From Bacteroides sp. 214 (GTDB taxonomy: Bacteria; Bacteroidota; Bacteroidia; Bacteroidales; Bacteroidaceae), in NCBI RefSeq assembly GCF_010501015.1, contig NZ_QVML01000006.1:62001-126000 (forward strand): a stretch of 64,000 nucleotides of DNA, given 5' to 3'. Of the stretch, positions 15,436 through 24,900 are shown piece after piece (within the stretch, counting starts at the first letter, position 1; each line of letters opens with the position of its first letter). Below the pieces are notes generated by a model that saw only the letters and a list, made by a program, of their open reading frames with translations, was not told the DNA's origin and searched no databases. A program made the translations under genes and the position numbers.

Positions 15436-16155
15436 TTATTGGGTATTTATTATTTGTTCGGTGTGTATAATGTCGATGAAATGGACATTTTTTGATTCCG
15501 CGTATATCTTAAAGGCATTTGCTTCTTCGTAGGCAGATCCAAAGTGCATCGGCAAAAACACACCGGTTCTTATTCTGTCTACAAATTGTTCGGCACCTCG
15601 CATGTAGTCTGTACCTATGCGTGCGTCTATAGGAAACATCACTAAATCTATTTGTGGAGCCACTTTGGCTATTATTTCCAGTTCTTTAAGGAAAGCGGTT
15701 TCTGCAGCGACAATCTCCTCGGGGGTAGATTCGTCTTTCCAGTGCCAATTGTTTAAATCACCGGCGTGGAATATACTTTTACCCTCGAGGTATATTAAGA
15801 ACGAAACTCCAATATCCGTAGACCCAAAAGCCTCTATTTTCACCATTTCATCACTATAAACGTCGCCTTTTTGGATAAATATACCATCTTCCTTCTTGGC
15901 ACGTTTATGCTTGAGTATGTCTTTTGAGAAAATATACGTGATGTTTGGTTTCTCTTCTTTCCACGTTAGCACCTCGCGATTGAAGTGGTCGGGGTGGAAG
16001 TGAGAAGCAAGTATGTAAAGCGGTTTCTTACAACGAAGTAACTGTTCGTGTACATAGCCATGCAGAGTATCCGTATCTTTGTAATAATCAATAAGTACTA
16101 TGCAGCTCTCGGTTTCTATGGCAAACCCGCTGTGATATATATAAGTAATCTTCAT
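15436..16155 (-). CDS. MBL-fold metallo-hydrolase
   Basis: The 239-residue product has the metallo-beta-lactamase zinc motif SHFHPDHF (51-58), HAGD (130-133) and a C-terminal PMHFG. It is of the UlaG/YtnP-like small-hydrolase type rather than a true beta-lactamase, with no signal peptide, so it is cytoplasmic. It is followed at 6 nt by the VOC gene, and a glyoxalase-like metabolic pairing is possible. A TACTTTTG -7 element lies at 16175-16182. Confidence 0.8.
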   Translation of the reverse strand: MKITYIYHSGFAIETESCIVLIDYYKDTDTLHGYVHEQLLRCKKPLYILASHFHPDHFNREVLTWKEEKPNITYIFSKDILKHKRAKKEDGIFIQKGDVYSDEMVKIEAFGSTDIGVSFLIYLEGKSIFHAGDLNNWHWKDESTPEEIVAAETAFLKELEIIAKVAPQIDLVMFPIDARIGTDYMRGAEQFVDRIRTGVFLPMHFGSAYEEANAFKIYAESKNVHFIDIIHTEQIINTQ

Positions 16156-16174
16156 ATCTATTGGTTCTTGATAG

Positions 16175-16182
16175 CAAAAGTA
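16175..16182 (-). promoter_or_regulatory. MBL gene -7 promoter element
   Basis: TACTTTTG on the minus strand, 19 bp before the MBL start. The -33 region does not match clearly. Confidence 0.4.
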
Positions 16183-16226
16183 AGGTTTTGGTAGAATAAT
16201 CTCTTCATAATTCCCCAGAAAATGAG

Positions 16227-16234
16227 TACGTTTG
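16227..16234 (+). promoter_or_regulatory. cvfB -7 promoter element
   Basis: TACGTTTG matches TAnnTTTG. Transcription would begin near 16241, leaving almost no leader for an ATG at 16245, which favours the start at 16263. Confidence 0.45.
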
Positions 16235-16262
16235 TAATCTATTAATGTATATAAATATTGCT

Positions 16263-17108
16263 ATGGGTATAGAATTGGGTAGGTACAATACGCTTAAAGT
16301 CGTGAAAGAAGTTGATTTCGGTATGTATTTAGATGGCGATGAGCAAGGCGAAATACTCTTACCCAGTCGTTACGTGCCCGAAGATTGTAAGGTTGGCGAT
16401 ACACTCGACGTGTTTCTCTACTTAGACAGTGAAGAACGATTAATTGCCACTACTCTGCATCCCGATGTTCAGGTAGGCGAGTTTGCGCTACTCGAAGTAG
16501 CATGGGTAAATCAACATGGGGCGTTTATGGATTGGGGCTTGATGAAAGATCTCTTTGTTCCTTTTAGCGAACAAAAAGCAAAAATGCAGCCTGGAGGGAG
16601 ATACATGATACATGCGCACCTTGACGATGAAAGTTACCGCATTGTGGCTTCGGCAAAGGTGGAACGTTACCTCTCAAAAGAACAGCCCACATATAAACAA
16701 GGCGAAGAAGTCGAGATACTTGTTTGGCAGCGAACAGATCTTGGTTACAAAGTGATTGTGGAAAACCAATTTGCCGGACTCGTTTACGCAAATGAGTGTT
16801 ACGAAGAAATAGAACCGGGCGAGAAACGGAAAGCTTACATTAAACAAATCCGCGAAGACGGGAAGATAGACATTAACCTGCAGAAAGCCGGTTACGAGCG
16901 GGTGGAAGATTTTTCTAAAACCTTGTACGATTTATTGAAAGAACGGGGAGGCTATTGCTCACTGAACGATAAAAGTGATGCGGATTTAATTTATCAAGTA
17001 TTTGGCGTAAGCAAAAAAACCTTTAAGAAGGCAATAGGGGCACTATACCGACAGCAACTGATTTCGATTGAACCGGACGGAATCCGGGTGCTTCGGAAAA
17101 CAAAATAA
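16263..17108 (+). CDS. cvfB: CvfB-like S1 RNA-binding protein
   Basis: From the ATG at 16263 the product is 281 residues (an ATG at 16245 adds six residues but abuts the predicted transcription start). It matches the CvfB architecture: tandem S1-like OB folds (about 1-60, 65-130, 140-205) with a winged helix at the C-terminus (about 215-278, ending ALYRQQLISIEPDGIRVL). CvfB-type proteins bind RNA and affect expression post-transcriptionally. The regulator gene follows after 16 nt, so they may share a transcript. Confidence 0.85.
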   Translation: MGIELGRYNTLKVVKEVDFGMYLDGDEQGEILLPSRYVPEDCKVGDTLDVFLYLDSEERLIATTLHPDVQVGEFALLEVAWVNQHGAFMDWGLMKDLFVPFSEQKAKMQPGGRYMIHAHLDDESYRIVASAKVERYLSKEQPTYKQGEEVEILVWQRTDLGYKVIVENQFAGLVYANECYEEIEPGEKRKAYIKQIREDGKIDINLQKAGYERVEDFSKTLYDLLKERGGYCSLNDKSDADLIYQVFGVSKKTFKKAIGALYRQQLISIEPDGIRVLRKTK

Positions 17109-17124
17109 AGATGAGTTTACGCGC

Positions 17125-18879
17125 ATGAAACGCCTATACATAATATTTATAGTTGTACTACTTGCCGTTACCGGCCTTCACGCAAAGGATGAAAACCCAT
17201 TGCTCCAGCTCGTTGGCCGCAGTTATGCCGAGTATCACGATGCGTATATGCCTATCCTCAGCACTCATTTGCACGGCGATTCGTTGTCGCGGGTTAAACT
17301 CGTTAGGATGTTGGACGAAGTTGCTTCACTCGATAAGAGTGGCGAATGGCGTTTCCTCGAAGAGATTGCGCAGCACACCGTTCGCTTCTACGATAGCCGT
17401 AAAGGTGGTTTCGTATGGCGTGATTACTACAATGCGGAGAATTACACGCAGGCGATGCAAGACATTGCCGTTCGCGCGGGGGCAAAAGGTTGTCCATTGA
17501 TTCGTATTTACGCCCTCTATCAGGCCGCCGAAGGTTATAATGTATTCGTTCAGGACTACGAACGGGCATTCGCTTGCTATCTGGAGGCTGCCGCTGAGCT
17601 TGAGAACGTCAGTACGCGCGATTTTCCGCCTCGTCCTCACATTTATAATCAAATTGCTGGACTGCATTACACTTTTAAGGAGTATAAAGACGCAGCAGTT
17701 TACTTCCGTAAGGTGACCGACGATCCTTTTGCGGGCGAATACAACTATTACTGTCCTGTTTATTCTGCTATGAACGGGCTTGGATTGTGTTATCGCAACG
17801 GTTATCAGGACTATGAACGTTCTGATTCGTGCTTTTTGTGCATTCGCGAGCAAGTTTCATCCGATGCAGACCAGAGTGCTGTGTGGACTGGCATTGTTGA
17901 GGCGAATATTGGCTACAACTATTATCTTAGGGACAATCTTGATGAAGCATTGGCTTGGTTGATTCCTGCTATAGAAAAAATTACACGACCAAATGATTTT
18001 GCTTTTCTTTCTGTGCGGGCAGTTAATGTAGCAGATATCTACCTCAGGAAGAATAACCCTGTGATGGCAAAGAAGTACATTGACATAGCGCTGGATTACC
18101 AAATACGTACTCAAATGCCCGAAAAAGATAGTCGGTTGTACGATGTGTTATCACGCTATTACACATATCTGGGCAATAAAACTTTGTCAAACGCTTTTCT
18201 GGATTCTACGCTCATGAGTGTGAAGAAGGAAAATGAAGCCTTTAGCGGACTCGTCTTACGGCGCGTGGAACAGCAACTTCGGTTTGCCGATCAACGTATT
18301 TATGAGAAAGAGATTAATGAAGAGAAGATACAAAGCCGATTTTATATGCAGATTGCGATTTCGGTCTCAATGGCGCTCGTCATTATACTTGCGTTGTTGG
18401 GTATGGTATTATTCTTCTACCGCAGACAGCGTAACGCCTATCGCGAGTTGGTGCGGCGCAGTCAGAGTTGGGCTGGCATAGGAAGTACTGAGAGGCCTGC
18501 TGTTGAGGACACTACTGTAGTGGTAGAAGAGGGCGATCGCGTTATTATGATCTGCATTGAACAAGCAATGACTATGCAGAAACTTTACAAGAGGGTGGAT
18601 CTCACATTAGATGCACTAGCAAGAGAGGTCGGTTTCAATCGCTATTACATATCCACTGCACTGAATCGCAGTACGGGAAAGAACTTCAATGTCTACATCA
18701 ACGAGTACCGCATTAAAGAAGCGATACACTTAATCTCAGAGACCTCCTCTCGGGACAAGACAATGGGCGACATTGCGTTCGAGTCGGGGTTCAACGACCG
18801 CACTACATTTCACCGGGCATTTAAAAAGATTACGGGGCTCTCGCCCGGAGATTTCAGAAAAAACATAGAAACGCGCTAA
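17125..18879 (+). CDS. Membrane-spanning TPR-AraC transcriptional regulator
   Basis: From the ATG at 17125 the product is 585 residues. It has a signal peptide (hydrophobic 4-18, ending LHA) and a helical TPR-rich periplasmic region (about 60-395). A single transmembrane helix follows (about 407-429), a short linker, and an AraC/XylS DNA-binding domain (about 472-585). The second helix-turn-helix is in MGDIAFESGFNDRTTFHRAFKKITG. This is a one-component sensor that crosses the inner membrane, without histidine kinase or receiver domains. An earlier in-frame ATG at 17068 lies inside cvfB and would bury the signal peptide. The giant exported-protein gene starts 103 bp downstream, so it is the likely target. 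Confidence 0.85.
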   Translation: MKRLYIIFIVVLLAVTGLHAKDENPLLQLVGRSYAEYHDAYMPILSTHLHGDSLSRVKLVRMLDEVASLDKSGEWRFLEEIAQHTVRFYDSRKGGFVWRDYYNAENYTQAMQDIAVRAGAKGCPLIRIYALYQAAEGYNVFVQDYERAFACYLEAAAELENVSTRDFPPRPHIYNQIAGLHYTFKEYKDAAVYFRKVTDDPFAGEYNYYCPVYSAMNGLGLCYRNGYQDYERSDSCFLCIREQVSSDADQSAVWTGIVEANIGYNYYLRDNLDEALAWLIPAIEKITRPNDFAFLSVRAVNVADIYLRKNNPVMAKKYIDIALDYQIRTQMPEKDSRLYDVLSRYYTYLGNKTLSNAFLDSTLMSVKKENEAFSGLVLRRVEQQLRFADQRIYEKEINEEKIQSRFYMQIAISVSMALVIILALLGMVLFFYRRQRNAYRELVRRSQSWAGIGSTERPAVEDTTVVVEEGDRVIMICIEQAMTMQKLYKRVDLTLDALAREVGFNRYYISTALNRSTGKNFNVYINEYRIKEAIHLISETSSRDKTMGDIAFESGFNDRTTFHRAFKKITGLSPGDFRKNIETR

Positions 18880-18982
18880 ATCGTGGAATTATTGTCGCAA
18901 TTCAAGGATTGCAACACGTAATTCATGGGATAACTTACTTTTACAATCAATATGAAACAATATTGATAAAACATATAAAAGT

Positions 18983-21900
18983 ATGAAACGAACCATTACC
19001 ACGAATGCAGGAAAGTATTTCCTATTATTTTTGATTCTTTTTATGGGTGGCTTCTTGCCGATTGTCGCTCAAGACAATCCCGTGCCTCAAAGCGGGGATG
19101 TGATTACCTTCTCAGGCGGTGCCGTCGATCCCGGCAACCCCGATATTTACACAATAAATATGGGCGTGCCCGAGCTCGGTGCAAATGCTCCGAACAAATA
19201 TTATCCCATTACGATCAGCCGGCCCAAAGGCACGGAGGCAAACTATCCCGTGTCGGTGTTCTACGAATGGAATTCCGGGTCGATGAGTACAACGGCAGCC
19301 ATCGTTGCTACGCAAGAGCATCATACTGGCAATACGGGGGACGACAGCGGCGTGCTTACTTTCGCCGTCGGTGAAATGACGAAGATGCTCTACGTAAATT
19401 TCCCTGTTGGCGGAGAGATGAAGGGCAGCAAGGAGGCGATGTACATCTTCTTCTCGCCGCTGATGCGCAGCAAGACCCAACAATCGGTGTTGGAACTGGT
19501 GTTTACCAATCCCGTGGAAGTAAATATCACCACGCCTCAGGTAATTGCAGGCGGCAACAGATCGGGTCCGCTGGTGCAAAACCACGGGACGGGGCAGTAC
19601 ACGCTAATGAAGTTCGAATATCTGCTCGATCAGAACGGTGCCGAGACGCAATTCACCAAGATTACCGATGATCAGAAGCTCGCGGTGACGGAGTATCATG
19701 TAGATCATGATAATCTGCCCTACGGCTCACCGGAGATGAACAATCCTAATTCGCTGCATCAGGTCATGGTGTCGCCGCGGTTGGCAAATACAACGCATAC
19801 GACTGTCGTATTCCTGCACAAGATAACGGAGAACGCAATTGTGACCGATTTTCAGGAAGGAAACGAAGACAAATACCCTGTTGTACAGTATAAGCCGGAC
19901 TTTATTACGGGTATTCTCCCTGCCGGCGGAGTGGAGGAGGCTGTTAGCCTTAATTTAGAAGATTACGAGCCCGATCAGTACATGGTCGATCATGAAAAAT
20001 TCAATTTCTTCCCGCGGTTTGGGCCCGTCAGTACTAATAAGAGTAGCTACGACATAAACGAGGTGGTTACTTTATCTATTCCTTTCCTTAATGCGAAGCT
20101 GTATCAGAAGATTTACGGAAACAATTGGTTGAACCACATCTTCTTTACGCTCGATGGCGGCGGTAGTTTCTTAGCAAATCATCCGAGTTACGATGCCGAG
20201 ACGGGCAAATTGTCTGTTTCCTTCAATGCTCCCGGTAATACCTCGAAAGAGACGACTCTTTATCCCGAGATTGGCATCCGTCGCTACGAAACGGATGATA
20301 TGGCATTTCCGCAGGACGGCTTTACCTCTATAAAAGTGAATAAAAACACTGCTCCGACAGTGTTCACAACCTCTATCTCGATGAGCGGCTTGCCCGAACG
20401 AGACCGAATTTTCATAGGAAAGAAGCCCCACACCGTATTAAGTCATAAAGTACTGCCGGAAAACTGCTCATTCCTCAATGCGACATGGAGCAGTAATAAT
20501 GAAAACGTTCTGGAGATAACAAGCAGTGGCGAATTAATCCCCAAAGCTACCGGTACGGCAGTCATCACGCTCACAAGTGATGAGGTTGGCTACCGTACGA
20601 GCAACAGCTTGTCTGCGAAAAACGATGTTTTAATCAAGACGTTCACCATCACGGTGAAGAATATGCCCGAACTTCAGGCTAAGGTCGAGTCGCAGCGCAA
20701 ACTTGCCCATGAATCTATTGTGGCGAAGTTTACCCAGGACATTATCGCGAGCGGTTGGATTCCGGCGAATAAGCCAAGCTTGGTGACTATCACTCACGCC
20801 GATCCGCAGTACGCTCCGATTACCCTCACTCCCAACTTGAGCGACAAGTTCGATGTCAGCGGGGAGTTCGAGGTGGAGATTCCTTTCGATGACAGGACAT
20901 TCAGAAGACGGAACTCGGCGGTGAGTCCGCAGGGTAATTTGTTCGTACCCGTCTGCACGGTCGATATCAGCATACCGGTAGTAGAGAATGGCACGCAAGA
21001 CGAGCTTACTCTGACTGCTTCCTGCCCGGTTTACATACTTCCTTATGTATATCCACGAATTGTAGGATATTCCGAGACCAATGTCGTGCGTACCAAAGAC
21101 GAAATGGATCATGATATCATCAAAAGCAAGTTTACGATAGAGAATCTGGACAAGCAGTTCACCATGGAACTGAAAATATCCCGTGTAACGTGCAATGATT
21201 TCACCGATCAAATAGTTCCGAACAGTCTTAAGGATGTGTATAGTACCATTTTCGACTATCCGATACATGGAACACCCCGATGGTTGAAGTTGGATGACAG
21301 AGGAGAGTCCTATTACGCCGAAATCGAGTACTCTTTATTTGCTGATGCGGCTACTGTTCCGGTAGGTATGTACTATAAATACATCTGCGACCTTTATGTT
21401 CGCAGTCATAACATCCCCGGAGAACGCGGAGTAGCAACAGCACGCTCGCGCGTACATGTTTACAACCCCAATTTCGACAGTACGCAAGGGGTTAATATCA
21501 CCTACCACATGTGGGGAAATGGCAACTCGCTCCCGATGGACGAAGAAAACTGGAAGAAGGATAATTCCGAAGAGCTTCAGGCAGTGAAGGAGCAACTTGA
21601 TAACATGTATCTTGAGGATGCCAACAGTATATTGCATGTTTTTAGTATGAAGAGCCAGATCAAGGTCATCGACCGACTGAATTATCCTGAGCAATGGGGC
21701 CCCTGCGTATTGAAGATCTATTATTCGGATGGTGGGGAACTCCACAGAACAATTGATGTCAATCGTGTCAGGCCGATCTATCTGAAGTTCCCGAAACCGG
21801 GCATGGACTACAGGTTTACGCTCAGTTTCCCCAATATTAAAGCCGAAAAAACGTTCACGTACAGGTGGGAGGCACCGGATGATCTGGAGAACATTCGCCA

Positions 21901-24900
21901 ATTTCAGGTATACCGCTATATAAACCTTCCCGCCAATGTAAAGATGAGCTATAAATACAAGGGAGAGAAGAGAGAAAAGACAGCACTCGCTCAAGGCCGC
22001 AGAATCTCGCTGCCGGTCAGTATGCTATCCGAGTCGGATACGATATGGCTGTATCCCCAGCAAAACTTCAAGAATGCATACGTCGTTACACGCCCTAATG
22101 AATTCTACAGGGTGGAGCAGACCAAGTTCGAGGCAGAGATGGATTATGCACTGCACGACATCAACAACAAGTGGCTAAGCGTCACATGGTACGCAGTCAA
22201 TAAACGATACACAAGTGTGTCCCTCATAACAGAAACTCCTACTCTGAAGCTTCACATGCTCAACGAGGATGGGGAAGCCATCCAGGCGAACGGTCACGTT
22301 AACTTCATGATTAATAACGGATATAACGGATTCATTCAATGGGGGACAGCGGAGTTTGTGGATGGCTTCGCCACCATACCGCTGAGGTCTGCCGTCGAAA
22401 GTAATAGAGACCAGTACAGAATCTATGTAGAGTTCGTTGCAGACGGATACCATCCGCAAGTCGAGGAGTATAATTTCTACCTGGGAGAAAGCGGGTGCAG
22501 GACAGCCAACGGTAACGAGTCCGAATACATGGACGGCAAGTACTACCACAGCCTGAACCAGGTCAACAGGGCAATCATGAAGAAGGGCGACAAGATGTAC
22601 AGCATGCTACAACTGCACCAACCCAGCAGTAAATACCCCAGCGTAGACATGAAGGACATATCAGTCTTCAGTCATACCCCATATCTGCCTGGTGTGTTTA
22701 ACGACAAGAACGTGCTCACGCAAGCAGCGGTGCTCGAAATGACCACCACCTGGAACTACGAGAACCCACCCACCCTGATCAGCAACAGCGAGAAGGCAAC
22801 CATGTTCTATCCCACCGTATCCGTAAAATATGATAAGAACCACTACAAGTGGTTCGAAAACACATACATTTACCTCTACTGCAACCTGGCCAAACAGGAG
22901 ATAGCAGACGGCGAACTGAACGACGTCAACTTCTCGGATCCGCAGCATGCAGCAAGTGTGTACTTGTGCAACGGAACTCAAAAGGTGTACCAAATACCCG
23001 GACTCATCAACATGAACCCTGTGCCGCCGGAAATAAAATTTGCCCCGCCGGCCGTGGAGAAGCTGGAAACAAAAGACGCCAGCAAGGACACCAACCTGGG
23101 CGACTCGAAGCAGAACTTCGATGAGTTTAACATCAGCACGCTGGAGTCGCTGCCGTTCTGCATACAGGTGGAGAATAAAGGGAACGATTGGATTGTGCGC
23201 GGAGCACTCGAAATCGACCTCTTCTCGACAAGTGTGGGCACGAAGACTAATAAGGTGTCGAGCACGAACTTCAAAGAGAAGTTCAACGAAATGAAGCAGC
23301 GCCTCAAACACGATGAGAACTACGGCAAAACCACCAAGAAGGCAGGCGTGGACGTGTCCATCGCAGGATATGTGGAAGGAAAGGGTACCTACAACCCCGA
23401 CACCGGTGAATTAGAGAACATAACCTTCACCGCGGGAGGCATCAGCATAGGAGCAGAGGCAAGCGTATCGCTCAAGAAATCGTTCACCGTGGGCGAATTC
23501 GGTGTATCCCTGACCGGAGCACTGAAAACGCGCGTCGATTTCTTCAAGTCGCAGAACACCACGGAAACGTTCAACGTAGATATCGTCTTCGATAACACCA
23601 TCTCGCTGACGTTGAAGGCGTGGGCGCAGATCGGATTCGATGCCTGGTTCGTAGGTGCCTACCTCGGAGTGCGGGGGACGGCATGGGCCTCTATGACGCA
23701 CCGCCTCGAAAGGCTCGCAACCGGCGCCCAGAGAGATGGACTTAAGTTCAACCTGGGTGCGAGCATCGACTTATATGCACGTGCATGGTTTTTATTCATT
23801 GAGTACACGTGGGACAAGAACCTTGTCAAAATAGAGAAGGACTATCTCGTGCCCAACGACGAAACGAACCCATTCAACAACCCCATCGGAACGAGAAGCA
23901 TGACAAGATCGCAACTCATGTCCAAGAGCTTCATGCCCGCCAACCTGAGCATGGCAGCACCAAGCCTCACAACACTCGTCCCGAACGTGTACGCCAACAG
24001 CAGGCCTAGGTATATCGGTGACAACGGCTTTATATTCACCAATATAGGAGTGCCGACCGATCTCAACGATGACCGAATCCAAGTGTACAAAGCCAAAACG
24101 ATGACCAGCATCACCCCAACCGCAACAACAGCCGCCTACAACTTCGACGTGGCAACAGCCGCCAGCAAATCTGTAGTCGTGTTCGAGCAGCAGGGAGAAA
24201 CAGTCTCCAATGAAGAGATGAGCAACAAGGACCCGTACGATATCCTCAACGAATTGACACCCAAGACGGAAGTCGTAGCAGTAATCAACAACGGAGGAGG
24301 ATGGAACACCACGCCCCTGACAACAAACAACTACGCAAACATGAGCCCGAAGGTAGCCATCTCGGCAGATGGCAACAAAGCCGTGGCTGTGTGGAACAGC
24401 GGGAAAATGGTCACCAACGACATTGTGAACGGCAACGACCGCATGACCGTACAATTCCTCCGCGGAGAGCTGCTGATGTCGTACTACAACGGTACAAACT
24501 GGAGCGCCCCCAAGGCGATCACCTACATGGATGAGAATTTCCAGTTAGCCGAGTCGCAGCTCGTCCTCATAAATGATACATTGCTGATGGTTGCCGTCAA
24601 TCAATCGCCCAACAAAGCAGCCATCGCCGAAGGAGAGATCGTGACGCTGTGCATGCCGGTAAACTCTACCGCATCCATCAACTCGACGAAGATAAAGGGA
24701 CGAACCCCCCAGATTAAGCGCATCAAGAACGAGAACATCATCACGTTCCTCACCGAAGTGCCCGATACGACGGGAGTCTACAACCCGGAAAAGGCAGGAG
24801 ATCTCGACATTTTCCTCATGGCCATTGATGATGAGGGCATATACAAGAACGGGCTGTCAGGCTACATCGGTCTGGAGGGAAGAAACATCCAGGGATACCA

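Noticed and set aside
23792..24454. 220-codon minus-strand frame in the giant gene, with other long antisense frames at 20630, 21335 and 22661
   Set aside because: They lie wholly within a continuous 2484-codon frame with signal peptide and recognisable domains. Long antisense frames follow from its skewed codon use.
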